DNA of 44,092 nt. It comes from Lachnospiraceae bacterium. GTDB taxonomy: Bacteria; Bacillota; Clostridia; Lachnospirales; Lachnospiraceae. Below are positions 16,137 to 25,046 of this stretch, piece after piece. The notes beneath the pieces were generated by a model, which worked only from the letters and a program-made list of their open reading frames with translations, was not told the DNA's origin and did no database searches. How positions within the stretch are numbered: position 1 is the first letter of the stretch; every line of letters begins with the position of its first letter. The position numbers were made by a program, and so were the translations under genes. The stretch lies in assembly GCA_015056815.1 (NCBI GenBank), contig SVFN01000031.1, positions 1-44,092 of the forward strand, written 5' to 3'.

Positions 16137-17639
16137 ATGGAAGGTTTTTTGGAACGTGTAGAAGCGGTCAATAATGTGATCAACGGCGCTGTCTGGGGCT
16201 GGCCGGCACTGATCCTTTTGGCATTTGTAGGTATTCTTATGACCTGCATGACGAAGTTTTTCCAGCTGACACATTTTCGTTACTGGATGAAGCACACCAT
16301 CGGAGCGATCTTTGGCGACAGACATGTCACGGCACACACAGAGGACAAAACGATCTCCCAGTTTCAGTCTCTTTGTACGGCTTTGGCTGCTACAGTGGGA
16401 ACGGGTAATATCGTAGGCGTCGCAGGCGCCATCGCCACCGGAGGTCCCGGCGCAGTCTTCTGGATGTGGCTCATCGCATTCTTCGGTATGATGACGAATT
16501 ACTCTGAGAACGTGCTTGGTATCCTGTACCGCCGCCGCAATGAACATGGTGAATGGAGCGGTGGTGCCATGTACTACTTAAGAGACGGTCTCGGACGCAA
16601 AAAAGGCTGTAAGCAGATCGGTGCGGCGTTAGCTGTTCTCTTCTCGTGCTTTTGTCTGTTAGCCTCTTTCGGGATCGGCAATATGAGTCAGGTCAATTCC
16701 ATGACAGAGAATATCAATCATGCTTTCGGTATTCCCAGAGTCGCTGTTGGCATCTTTTTAGTTCTTGCCGTAGGTCTCGTTACCATCGGAGGCATCAAGA
16801 GGATCGCTGCCATGACAGAAAAACTGGTACCGTTTATGGTGATCATTTATCTGTTGGGAACGATCGTGATCATCCTGACCAATATCCGAACGGTGCCCGC
16901 AGTGTTTGTATCTATCTTTCAGGGTGCGTTCCACTTAAAGAGCGCTGCAGGAGGAGCCGTTGGTGCCGGGATCGCCACTGCCATGAAAATGGGTATGAAA
17001 CGAGGCGTCTTCTCCAATGAGGCCGGTCTTGGTTCTTCCGTTATGGTACATTCCAGCTCAAATGTAAAGGAGCCTGTCCGCCAGGGTATGTGGGGTATCT
17101 TTGAAGTATTTGCCGATACCATCATCGTTTGTACGCTGACCGCCCTTACCATCCTCTCAAGCGGAGCTGTAGATCTTCAGACCGGAGCCCTGACAGCCGC
17201 TGCCGAGGAAGTCGGCTCCAGCAATCTGATGAGTTATTCCTTTGCGAATTCATTTGGTTCTCTCGGTTCCAAATTTATCGCACTTGCCATTCTGCTGTTC
17301 GCTTACTCGACAGTGCTTGGATGGAGTCACTACGGAACAAAGGCGTTTGAGTATCTGTTCGGTACGAAGACCGTCATCATCTACCGGGTCGTATTCGTTG
17401 GAATGGTTATGTTTGGAGCACTGGTAAATGCACAGCTTGCATGGGATATTTCAGATACCTTTAACGGTCTGATGATGATCCCCAACCTGATCGGTGTCAT
17501 CGTATTATCTCCTCAGGTCATGGAGTGCACCCGCAATTATGTAGCCCGCAAGATGAAGGGCGACACTACAGTGGTGCCTATTTTGTCTTTGTTTGAGGAT
17601 ATCGAGGCAGAGCAGTTAAAACGTCCTGATGAGGATTAA
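16137..17639 (+). CDS. Sodium:alanine/glycine symporter (AGCS family)
   Basis: A 500-residue membrane protein importing alanine, glycine or similar small amino acids with sodium. It has about ten to eleven membrane segments, the ATVGTGNIVGVAGAI motif near residue 95, and the family signature FSNEAGLGSSVM near residue 300. The start at 16137 (MEGFLERVEAVN) follows an excellent AGAGGAGG site; the frame upstream to 16023 contains the promoter and is not coding. The transcript is monocistronic: promoter, leader hairpin, gene and a strong terminator. It is the only confident plus-strand gene of the window. Confidence 0.96.
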   Translation: MEGFLERVEAVNNVINGAVWGWPALILLAFVGILMTCMTKFFQLTHFRYWMKHTIGAIFGDRHVTAHTEDKTISQFQSLCTALAATVGTGNIVGVAGAIATGGPGAVFWMWLIAFFGMMTNYSENVLGILYRRRNEHGEWSGGAMYYLRDGLGRKKGCKQIGAALAVLFSCFCLLASFGIGNMSQVNSMTENINHAFGIPRVAVGIFLVLAVGLVTIGGIKRIAAMTEKLVPFMVIIYLLGTIVIILTNIRTVPAVFVSIFQGAFHLKSAAGGAVGAGIATAMKMGMKRGVFSNEAGLGSSVMVHSSSNVKEPVRQGMWGIFEVFADTIIVCTLTALTILSSGAVDLQTGALTAAAEEVGSSNLMSYSFANSFGSLGSKFIALAILLFAYSTVLGWSHYGTKAFEYLFGTKTVIIYRVVFVGMVMFGALVNAQLAWDISDTFNGLMMIPNLIGVIVLSPQVMECTRNYVARKMKGDTTVVPILSLFEDIEAEQLKRPDED

Positions 17640-17656
17640 AATAACAGATTGCAGAC

Positions 17657-17704
17657 AAGAACCGGACAATGCGAACTCACAAGGCATTGTCCGGTTCTTT
17701 CTTC
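17657..17704 (+). terminator. Terminator of the AGCS symporter
   Basis: A 16-bp perfect stem (17657-17672 with 17684-17699, arms starting AAGAACCGG), an 11-base loop, and a following TTTCTT run, 17 bases after the symporter stop. Confidence 0.92.
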
Positions 17705-17745
17705 CCCTGTTTTCACTTAGTGCTTCATTTCCATCCTCTTTGCGT

Positions 17746-18072
17746 TTACAATTTTCCTCCTGAGGTTGCGATCCCTTCGATAAACTGCTTCTGGAAGATC
17801 ACATACAGCAGGAACATCGGAATACATGCGATGAGTGCAGCTGCCATCAGCTCCGGATAGTTCGATGTGTACTGTCCCTGCATCTTGGCAAGCGCGCTCG
17901 CAAGCGTCGTATAGCGGCTGTCGGGGCAGACGATCATAGGCCACATCAGCTCTTTGTATGCAAACACCGATATGAAGATTCCCAGTGCCACCATCGAGGA
18001 TTTGGTGAGCGGTGCCATGATATAACAGAAGGTCTGCGGAATATTACAGCCGTCCAGTGCCGCTGCCTCCAG
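17746..18072 (-). pseudogene. 5'-truncated sugar ABC transporter permease (MalG/UgpE type)
   Basis: The frame encodes about the last 110 residues of an inner-membrane permease of the binding-protein-dependent class. It begins inside the EAA loop (LEAAALDGCNIPQTF...MAPL, the cytoplasmic contact with the ATPase), then has two membrane helices and ends QKQFIEGIATSGGKL, a usual C-terminus for carbohydrate permeases. Everything before the EAA loop is missing: directly upstream is the comEC reading frame, and a TAA stops this frame a few codons back. It cannot be made as a functional permease. After its stop, AGAGGATGG resembles the ribosome site of a next gene that is also absent. I read it as a small remnant of a sugar-uptake operon. 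Confidence 0.8.
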
Positions 18073-20422
18073 TTTCGTTTCTTATAATCACAGCATTTCT
18101 ATCTTTATTTCCCAGCCTGATCACGACTGCACCCTCTGTGTCTGTGCGAAATATCCGACACCCCGCTGCCTGCAGTCTGTTTAGCGTTTCTTCATGCGGA
18201 TGCCCATACCGATTTCGGCGCCCTGCCGAGATCACCGCAATTTGAGGAGATAATGCATTTAAAAATTCCAATGACGTGGACGATCTGCTCCCATGATGGG
18301 CAATCTTTAAAACATCAATTCCTCCTTTTTCTCGGATATCCTTCCACATGTGTGGTGCATATCTTTGTAAAGAAGCTAATATTGCCGTTTCCTGCTCTTC
18401 AGAGATATCTCCTGTAAAAAGCATGGTATTTCCTGCACACTCCAGCAATAATACCATGGAACTGTCATTGGCATCTGCATAGAAACTTTCTCCCCGGGGT
18501 GCAAGACAGAGTATCCGGAATTCGTTTTCTCCTGCAGTACTTTTTTTGACCACGCTTTCTCCTGCTTCCAAATAGGAGACCGCACATTCTGCCTTCTCTG
18601 CCGCCGTAACCAGTTCTTCATACTCCTCTTTATGCTCCTTAGCATATGAGGACAAAACCAAACAGTCACAACAGATTCCACTTTGGTCTTTTCTTGCAAG
18701 AATTCCTGCAATACCGTTCGTATGGTCCTCGTCAGAATGACTGATAAAACAGGCATTAATCCGCGAAATACCCTGTGATTTCAAAAATGGCTCGATCTTA
18801 TATTTTGCAATTTCTCCTTCACTGCTGCTTCCACCATCCATTAAAAATACTTTTCCGTTCAGTTGAAGGCAGAAGCAGTCTCCCTGACCGATATCAAGCA
18901 TTGTGATTTCTGTTTTGACATAATTTTTCAATCGGACCGGAAGGATCAGGATAAAAAGCAGACTTGCCGAAAATGCCAGAACAGAGAGTATTTTCAGGCA
19001 TTTTCTCTGCCTGCATTCCTTGCCGGATGTTTCCGCTTTCCCTGTTTTTCTGCGTGCATACTTCCAGGTCATGAGCATACCCACAAGCACAAGATAATAA
19101 AGGATCATCTGCCACAAAGCCGGTTTTCCGATAATCCAGCTGCTCTTTGGAAGATCACGTACCATACTGCACAGCACTTCATAAAATTCCAAGATCCAGA
19201 CTGTCGGCGTTAAAAACAGACTTGCCAAAAAAGGCAGCAGCATGCCCAATATCCCGCCGATAAAACCCAAAAGCAGAACCAGGCTCATAAGCGGTATCAC
19301 GATCAGATTTAAAAAAACAGAGTAGGGTGAAAAGGAATAATAACTGTTTAGAAGAATCGGCAGGGTAAACAGCGTGATCCCAAAACTAAACCAGAAGGAT
19401 TGCACTGTTTTTTCCGATAAATGCTTTAGATATTTTCTGATCCTGTGCCCATCCATTTCGGTCGTTTCTATCTGTGTTCTTTTGGCACAGATTCCGGAAA
19501 CCCTTTCAAAAAACTGCGGCACCTCCAGTCCGATTGCAAGTACACAGGCATAACTCAACTGAAACCCGGTATCATTCATCAGACGGGGATTTTTCAGGAG
19601 CACCAAAAACAGTGAGACCGCCATCGCTGTCAGCATGTCATAACTGCGCCCCAAAAGCTGCCCAAACAGCAAAAGGATCAGCATGATCACTGCGCGCATG
19701 GCAGAAGAAGACATACCGGTCATCCTGCCATACAAAATCAAAAACAGACTTGTCATCAGAAAACTCATTTTCTCCGGCATCCTGATCCGCTTTAAGACAC
19801 TGTATAAAAGCAGTCCCAGGAAAGAGATGTGCAGACCGGAGATTGCAAGGATATGTGAAATTCCTGCTCTCTGATACAATTCTTTGAGCTCCGGCTCCAT
19901 CTCGTCTTTTACCCCTAAAAAAATGGATCTCATCGTGCCGTACTGCCTGCCGCAATACCTCTTATAAACAAATGCCCATCTGTTTCGAAGGCGCCACAGT
20001 GCCTGATCTATCCATCGATAAGTCTGACCGTGTCCTGTGATCGCTGCATTCTTCAGAACAAATCCCACATCCCGGATATTCTGATATCTTCGCTGATCAA
20101 ACTGTCCCGGATTCGTTTTTTCCTGGAAATATTGTACTTCTCCTTTTACACGGATAGTTTCACCGACCTGATATTCCTGCGGCTTTGAAAAATAGATTTT
20201 GATATTGGTTGGAAAAGATATTTGAAGTGATTCTGACTGGATCTGGGAAATGTCTGTCAGATAAAGACAAGGGTTCTCTTCTCCCTCGTCCCAATAGATT
20301 CTGCCCTGCAAAAGCACCTGTTCGCCCTCGGGAAGAGGATACGGCATCGTCACAAAGTGCGTGCCGATCACTCCCCATAAAAGGCAGAACAGGAGGCAGA
20401 CGATACATAGCGGTCGTCGCAT
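18044..20422 (-). CDS. comEC: Competence DNA channel ComEC/Rec2
   Basis: A 792-residue multi-pass membrane protein carrying single-stranded DNA across the membrane during natural transformation. It has an N-terminal helix and OB-like DUF4131 region, the Competence domain with ISHILAISGLHISFLG (about 185-200) and many helices, then a C-terminal metallo-beta-lactamase domain with LDIGQGDC, HSDEDHTNGI and AHHGSRSS. Length is normal. ATG at 20422 follows AGGAGA. It is last in an operon with comEA, a two-component pair and a GerMN lipoprotein. Its final ten residues (ETGGSGTGRL) are read from the truncated permease in another frame, so the native C-terminus has been replaced; the lactamase core is intact. 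Confidence 0.93.
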   Translation of the reverse strand: MRRPLCIVCLLFCLLWGVIGTHFVTMPYPLPEGEQVLLQGRIYWDEGEENPCLYLTDISQIQSESLQISFPTNIKIYFSKPQEYQVGETIRVKGEVQYFQEKTNPGQFDQRRYQNIRDVGFVLKNAAITGHGQTYRWIDQALWRLRNRWAFVYKRYCGRQYGTMRSIFLGVKDEMEPELKELYQRAGISHILAISGLHISFLGLLLYSVLKRIRMPEKMSFLMTSLFLILYGRMTGMSSSAMRAVIMLILLLFGQLLGRSYDMLTAMAVSLFLVLLKNPRLMNDTGFQLSYACVLAIGLEVPQFFERVSGICAKRTQIETTEMDGHRIRKYLKHLSEKTVQSFWFSFGITLFTLPILLNSYYSFSPYSVFLNLIVIPLMSLVLLLGFIGGILGMLLPFLASLFLTPTVWILEFYEVLCSMVRDLPKSSWIIGKPALWQMILYYLVLVGMLMTWKYARRKTGKAETSGKECRQRKCLKILSVLAFSASLLFILILPVRLKNYVKTEITMLDIGQGDCFCLQLNGKVFLMDGGSSSEGEIAKYKIEPFLKSQGISRINACFISHSDEDHTNGIAGILARKDQSGICCDCLVLSSYAKEHKEEYEELVTAAEKAECAVSYLEAGESVVKKSTAGENEFRILCLAPRGESFYADANDSSMVLLLECAGNTMLFTGDISEEQETAILASLQRYAPHMWKDIREKGGIDVLKIAHHGSRSSTSLEFLNALSPQIAVISAGRRNRYGHPHEETLNRLQAAGCRIFRTDTEGAVVIRLGNKDRNAVIIRNETGGSGTGRL

Positions 20423-20450
20423 GATTGTCTCCTATTCTTTTGATTTTTAT

Positions 20451-21380
20451 TTACTCCATCAGGTCATAATTGCGTTCAAGCGGTGTTGCCAGAGATACTT
20501 TCTCCAAAAAAGACATATCGGTATTACCATCGATGGAAATCTGCACTTTATAAACGTTTGTAAGCTCAGTCAGGGAGTTGACGATGGAATAGATCGTTAC
20601 TTCCGGATCGATATTCTCCATAGGTGTGAGCACCGTACCGTCCAGATTCACATAACAGGTTCCATCTTTTACCGTCACACTCAGCACTTTGGTCTGTGGC
20701 TGTATGGTGGCCCGATACTCTTTTTGAGCAGCATCCGGTCCTGCTACAAGCTGCTCCACCACCAGTTTTTCCAGTGAGATATTACTGTTATAGACCACTT
20801 CCTTTTCATAAGTCTTTAACTGTTCTCCGCTCTCATCCGCAAAATACAGTTTCAGAGACGCTTTTTCATAGGAATTGATCTCACTGCCGTTGTTCTCCAC
20901 AAAGGTATCCGCATTCATCATGCCCACATTCACGCCATTGGTATTCATCAGTTCCTTACCTTCGATCAGAAAAGTCACATACTCCACCTCCGGAAGCTGG
21001 CAGAGCGTCCTTACGATCGCAGCTCTGGATAATACTTCTCCCGTCAGGGAATACCGGCTGTAGCTTTCCGAAAAATTGATCTCCCAGCTCTTATCGTTCG
21101 AGGCATAATTGAGCACTTTGACATTCTCCGTGATCGCTGCGCGGTCTCCTGCATCCTGCGGCGGCTCCTTTAATTTCTTTAGCAATGCACCGACCGCATT
21201 CTTGCCGGACAGATCCAGCCTGCACTCGTAGCTGTTTACCCTCGTTTCTTCTTTATTCACCGTATAGATCTGAAAGATCGTTCCGGGTTCTGTTTCCTTC
21301 TCAGCTTCCTGTCCGCAGCCTGCCATAAAAAGCAGGAGGCAAACGAACAGACAAATGGTTCTTATCTTTTTTATGATCAT
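20451..21380 (-). CDS. GerMN-domain lipoprotein
   Basis: A 309-residue exported lipoprotein. The signal peptide ends with the lipobox MAGC (cleavage before the cysteine near residue 22). Two GerMN (sporulation/germination-type) domains follow, roughly 65-160 and 195-290; both contain the strand pattern EINFS-SY and CYVNLDGT. Such proteins act at the outer face of the membrane; GerM of Bacillus works in spore assembly, while others accompany cell-wall-sensing kinases. Here it lies 101 bases after the kinase stop and 28 bases before comEC, in the same operon, so a role in envelope sensing by that kinase is plausible but inferred. Confidence 0.88.
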   Translation of the reverse strand: MIIKKIRTICLFVCLLLFMAGCGQEAEKETEPGTIFQIYTVNKEETRVNSYECRLDLSGKNAVGALLKKLKEPPQDAGDRAAITENVKVLNYASNDKSWEINFSESYSRYSLTGEVLSRAAIVRTLCQLPEVEYVTFLIEGKELMNTNGVNVGMMNADTFVENNGSEINSYEKASLKLYFADESGEQLKTYEKEVVYNSNISLEKLVVEQLVAGPDAAQKEYRATIQPQTKVLSVTVKDGTCYVNLDGTVLTPMENIDPEVTIYSIVNSLTELTNVYKVQISIDGNTDMSFLEKVSLATPLERNYDLME

Positions 21381-21481
21381 ATCAACTGCCTTATCCTCGC
21401 CAAAGCGAAATACATCTTATTCTCTCTTTAACATATCAAAGCCGTTTACGCCACTGTTCCTCCGAAGCGCCCTGCCATGCC

Positions 21482-22957
21482 TTATTTCGCTGCATAGGTC
21501 AAAGGAATCTTCACCGTAAACACCGTCCCGACTCCCGCTTCGCTCTCAACTTTGATGAATCCTCTGTGCATCAGGATCACGTTGCGTGTGATCGCAAGTC
21601 CGAGTCCGGTACCGCCGATCTCGCGGGAATGTGATTTATCCACGCGGTAAAAACGTTCAAAAATATGCTCCTGATATTCTTCCGGGATACCAATGCCGTT
21701 GTCTTCCACCCGGATGGTAAAATACTGATGATCCGCATCGACCGTTACACGGACATATCCATGATCTTCATTGTACTTGATCCCGTTTTCCACCAGATTC
21801 GTGATCGCTAATGTAAGCTTCACTTCATCGATCTCTGCAAGTACCTCTTCTCGCGTACTCTCAAAGATCACATCGATATCCCGCTGCTTGGCAATGGGAC
21901 GGATACGCTTCAGGATCAGTTCTACCAGACCATTGATCTCCTTATTCTCAATATTCAGATCGCCCTGTGTCTTATCCATCTTTACCAAAGCAAGCAGGTC
22001 TGTAATGATCTTGTTCTCTCTGTCAATCTCATCCGTGATATCCTGCATAAATTCCTGATACAGTTCAACCGGAACATTCTCCTGACAATTCAGGGAATCT
22101 GCCAGTACCTTCATGGATGCCAGCGGTGTCTTTAACTCATGACTGACATTGGAAACAAATTCCTGTCTGGATTCATCCAGTACCTTCATCCTGCCTAAAA
22201 GCTCATTAAAAGCTGTAATGATATGCTCTGTCTCCAGATAATCCGGCACGCTGATCTGTTCCGTCTGAAAGCCATCCTTTACCTCTGCAATCGCGGAAGT
22301 CACGCGTTCAAACGGTGCCACCAAAAGATTGGACAGCGCCACCGCAAGTCCGACTAAAAGCATGAATATGATCACCTGGATCACCGTAGCCTGACGGCTT
22401 AAGATCTCGATCGTCATCTCAATGGAATCCGTCGAAATACTGGTAAGAAGCACGCCCTCTACCGAAATGCTTTCCTCTCCATCTGGAAAGACTTCTGTAT
22501 AAACAATGGGTGTGGTCATCTCGATATAATGATTCTGATTATCATAATTGGCCGTATTCTGCCCAAGAAAACACTCCATAACCTCCTGAGAGATCATGGT
22601 CTTTCCTTCGCTTAATCCATATGTATCTTTGATAATATTGAAATTTTTATCTATTATAATGACGCGCCCGTCATACAGATTTGAAATCTGGTCAAGCTCC
22701 GCATTGATGACCTCAGAAGATGTGTCTGCCAGATAATTGTACTTGATCAGATGATCCGCAAAAATCTTATACTGTGTCTGTACATCGGAAATCCTCACTT
22801 CCACTGCCCGCTGTTCATAGTTTTGCAAAATGCCGTAACGCACAAACACAGTTGGGATAATGCCGATCACCATCATCAGTACGAAAATACGCGCTTTCAG
22901 ACTACGCCATAGTCTGCTTTTATTCAAAAGCCTTCCTAAAATGCTTCCGATTCCCAT
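21482..22957 (-). CDS. Sensor histidine kinase (WalK/PhoR type)
   Basis: A 491-residue membrane kinase. TM1 is about 22-42, an extracellular sensor region about 45-190, TM2 about 191-212, then HAMP, and the H-box FVSNVSHELKTPLASM with phospho-accepting His273. The ATPase domain has N-box NLVENGIKYN, DNGIGIP and GGTGLGL. The H-box and layout are those of WalK/PhoR kinases, but the cytoplasmic PAS of WalK is absent. It starts 13 bases after the response regulator stop and clearly pairs with it. Position upstream of a GerMN lipoprotein suggests cell-envelope sensing; the signal is unknown. Confidence 0.93.
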   Translation of the reverse strand: MGIGSILGRLLNKSRLWRSLKARIFVLMMVIGIIPTVFVRYGILQNYEQRAVEVRISDVQTQYKIFADHLIKYNYLADTSSEVINAELDQISNLYDGRVIIIDKNFNIIKDTYGLSEGKTMISQEVMECFLGQNTANYDNQNHYIEMTTPIVYTEVFPDGEESISVEGVLLTSISTDSIEMTIEILSRQATVIQVIIFMLLVGLAVALSNLLVAPFERVTSAIAEVKDGFQTEQISVPDYLETEHIITAFNELLGRMKVLDESRQEFVSNVSHELKTPLASMKVLADSLNCQENVPVELYQEFMQDITDEIDRENKIITDLLALVKMDKTQGDLNIENKEINGLVELILKRIRPIAKQRDIDVIFESTREEVLAEIDEVKLTLAITNLVENGIKYNEDHGYVRVTVDADHQYFTIRVEDNGIGIPEEYQEHIFERFYRVDKSHSREIGGTGLGLAITRNVILMHRGFIKVESEAGVGTVFTVKIPLTYAAK

Positions 22958-22970
22958 GGATCAAACGTCC

Positions 22971-23660
22971 TCATCCTTTAAAATAATAACCTACGCCCCA
23001 TTTGGTATGTACATATCTAGGCTCACTGGGGCTGGGTTCGATCTTCTCTCTCAATCTTCTGATATGCACATCCACCGTCCTGACATCGCCGGGATAATCT
23101 GCTCCCCAGACAAGCTTCAAAAGCTGCTCCCTTCCGTACACCTTATTGGGATTGAGCATCAAAAGCTCCAAAACATCAAATTCCTTCGCGGTCAGATTGA
23201 TCTCTTTGTCTGCGATCGTGACTCTCCTGCTGTCACAGTTTACTGTCATTTCACCGCTGGTAAGGACACTCCTCTTTTGCTCCTTTTCCGCCCGTCCGGC
23301 AGTCCTTCTCATGATTGCTTTGATCCTTGCCTTCACTTCCAGAATATTGAAAGGTTTGGTAATATAATCATCCGCTCCGTACTCAAGACCCAGGATCTTA
23401 TCCATATCCTCTCCTTTAGCTGTCAGCATGATGATCGGCGTATCCGAAAATTCCCGGATCTGCTGACATACCTCCAGTCCGTTCAGCTTTGGAAGCATGA
23501 TATCCAACAAAATGATATCATAACGGTTTTTCTTCGCATACTCCAATGCTTCCTCGCCATCATATGCACATTCCACTTCCATCCCATCCTGCTCTAAACT
23601 GAAACGGATCCCCTTTACGATCAGCTTTTCATCATCTACTACCAAAACTTTCCTGCTCAT
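22971..23660 (-). CDS. OmpR/PhoB-family response regulator
   Basis: A 229-residue DNA-binding regulator. The receiver domain has the acidic pair DDE (9-11), phospho-accepting Asp53 (IILLDIM), the conserved T in MLTAKG and Lys in YITKPF. The C-terminal winged helix includes LTAKEFDVLELL and RTVDVHIRRLREKIE followed by the usual wing GVGYYF. It is complete and close to WalR/PhoP in sequence character. It follows comEA by nine bases and precedes the kinase by 13, so all are translated from one mRNA. Targets cannot be read from this window. Confidence 0.95.
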   Translation of the reverse strand: MSRKVLVVDDEKLIVKGIRFSLEQDGMEVECAYDGEEALEYAKKNRYDIILLDIMLPKLNGLEVCQQIREFSDTPIIMLTAKGEDMDKILGLEYGADDYITKPFNILEVKARIKAIMRRTAGRAEKEQKRSVLTSGEMTVNCDSRRVTIADKEINLTAKEFDVLELLMLNPNKVYGREQLLKLVWGADYPGDVRTVDVHIRRLREKIEPSPSEPRYVHTKWGVGYYFKG

Positions 23661-23669
23661 GATTCTCCT

Positions 23670-24422
23670 CTAAATCTTAATCCTGTCTTTGATTTTATGA
23701 TACAAACCTTCCTTGATCCCGGTAACATTCTGTATCTGGGAAATATCGGTAAACTTCCCGTTTGACTCTCTGTATGCCACAATGGCCTCTGCTTTTGCCA
23801 TACCAATCCCCGGCAGTGTACAAAGGACTGACACATCCGCTGTATTGATATTGATCTTATCCTCTGTAAAAGACTCAGCAGTATCTTGCTCTTCGTTGTC
23901 CTTCTCCTCCTGCCGGACGGTCAGATCTGCCATACCGCTTTGCCACTCCTCCTGCGTCGGGATCCGGATCCTGTCACCGTCTTTCACTTCCAGTGCTTGA
24001 TTGACCGCGTCACCATAAGCATCCTCCGTAACCCCGCCAGCCAGTTCTATGGCTTCAAAAATACGCGCTCCTCTTTCCATCCGGTAAACACCCGGTGATA
24101 CTACTGCTCCGCAGACGTGTACATAGCATATGGTGTCTTCCTTATCCTGCACAGGCTCCGTATCGGTACTGTTTTGCACCGCTTCTTCTGTTTCTGAAGA
24201 TCTCACGTTTTCCCCTTCAGCCGAACGTTCTGTTTGCGAAACGTCCTTTGCTTCGGTCTCACCCGCTTGGTCCTTCACCTGCTCTTTGGTATAAAGGGCT
24301 GTCTCTTCTGTCCGGTCTGCATCCGGGGATGCGACCATGACCAGATCTGACTGCGCTCCACATCCACACACTGTCCACGCAGTCAAAATCAGAATTGCCA
24401 CATACTTCATCATTTTACGCAT
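23670..24422 (-). CDS. comEA: Competence DNA receptor ComEA (SLBB + helix-hairpin-helix)
   Basis: A 250-residue exported DNA-binding protein for transformation. It begins with a hydrophobic helix and VCGCGAQ, which looks like a lipobox, so it may be lipid-anchored rather than held by a classical TM. An acidic linker of about 75 residues rich in Glu, Thr and Ser follows. Then come an SLBB domain (about 97-155, CYVHVCGAVVSPGVYRM) and a C-terminal helix-hairpin-helix domain (about 190-250, ININTADVSVLCTLPGIG) that binds DNA. It is first in the operon that ends with comEC. The ribosome site AAAGGAGG is buried in a 9-bp hairpin with a 5-bp outer stem. Confidence 0.93.
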   Translation of the reverse strand: MRKMMKYVAILILTAWTVCGCGAQSDLVMVASPDADRTEETALYTKEQVKDQAGETEAKDVSQTERSAEGENVRSSETEEAVQNSTDTEPVQDKEDTICYVHVCGAVVSPGVYRMERGARIFEAIELAGGVTEDAYGDAVNQALEVKDGDRIRIPTQEEWQSGMADLTVRQEEKDNEEQDTAESFTEDKININTADVSVLCTLPGIGMAKAEAIVAYRESNGKFTDISQIQNVTGIKEGLYHKIKDRIKI

Positions 24423-24424
24423 AA

Positions 24425-24463
24425 CATAGCCTCCTTTATGATTGATAAAGGAGTCCCTCTATG
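24425..24463 (-). promoter_or_regulatory. Hairpin sequestering the comEA ribosome site
   Basis: CTCCTTTAT (24431-24439) pairs perfectly with ATAAAGGAG (24445-24453) around a five-base loop; CATAG (24425-24429) and CTATG (24459-24463) add an outer stem. On the mRNA the AAAGGAGG Shine-Dalgarno sequence lies within the 3' arm, seven bases before the ATG. Translation of comEA should be low unless the hairpin is opened by heat, a protein or another RNA. Confidence 0.75.
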
Positions 24464-24476
24464 TCAGTCTATTTCT

Positions 24477-24505
24477 ATTTTATTTCAAAATCATTTCGAG
24501 CGCAA
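24477..24505 (-). promoter_or_regulatory. Candidate comEA operon promoter
   Basis: Minus-strand TTGCGC (complement of 24500-24505), a 17-base spacer, then TAAAAT (complement of 24477-24482). A start near 24470 would make the leader little more than the ribosome-site hairpin. The -35 is weak. Confidence 0.4.
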
Positions 24506-24563
24506 GGCAAAATTCATCAAATTTTAATATTTGTGTAATGATTCGTTACGATTCAGGACACAT

Positions 24564-24992
24564 TTACCACTTGAATATCGCCACTCCTGCGACTGTTACT
24601 GCCAGTCCGATCACGCTTCTTACAGTTAAAGTCTGTTTTCCCACGCCGAAGATCCCGGTCAGTTCGATCAGATAAGCGAGTATAAGCTGTGCCGTTACGA
24701 TAAACAGTGCCGCTCTTGCCGGCCCCAGCTTATCCATGCTGACGATCACGGTATAGGTGATAAAGGCCCCGATCATTCCTCCCGTCAGCATATATTTCGG
24801 CTCCACTGTCCAGATTCCGGCAAAGCTTTTCCGTTCCGTAACAAGCCATGCCGCAAAGCATACCAGAAGTGCTGTCAACTGAACCCAGATATTAGCCACC
24901 CAGACGGACGAATTTCTGGTAACCTGCGTATTGAACACGCCCTGTACACTCATCAGTGCACCGGACAAAAGCGCGATCAGTAATCCTGTCAT
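24564..24992 (-). CDS. YdcZ-family (DUF606) small transporter of the DMT superfamily
   Basis: A 142-residue membrane protein with five predicted helices, beginning MTGLLIALLSGALMSVQGVFNTQ, which is the usual opening of YdcZ proteins. They belong to the drug/metabolite transporter superfamily and probably act as dimers or with a second copy. The substrate is unknown. The frame is open to 25010, but there the AGGAGG ribosome site would be inside the coding sequence; ATG at 24992 is six bases after it and is the better start. A folded leader (25047-25104) lies upstream. Confidence 0.9.
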   Translation of the reverse strand: MTGLLIALLSGALMSVQGVFNTQVTRNSSVWVANIWVQLTALLVCFAAWLVTERKSFAGIWTVEPKYMLTGGMIGAFITYTVIVSMDKLGPARAALFIVTAQLILAYLIELTGIFGVGKQTLTVRSVIGLAVTVAGVAIFKW

Positions 24993-25046
24993 AAAATACC
25001 TCCTGCTCATACAGTTTTCCTATCGGAATCTACCCTTTTTGTATCA

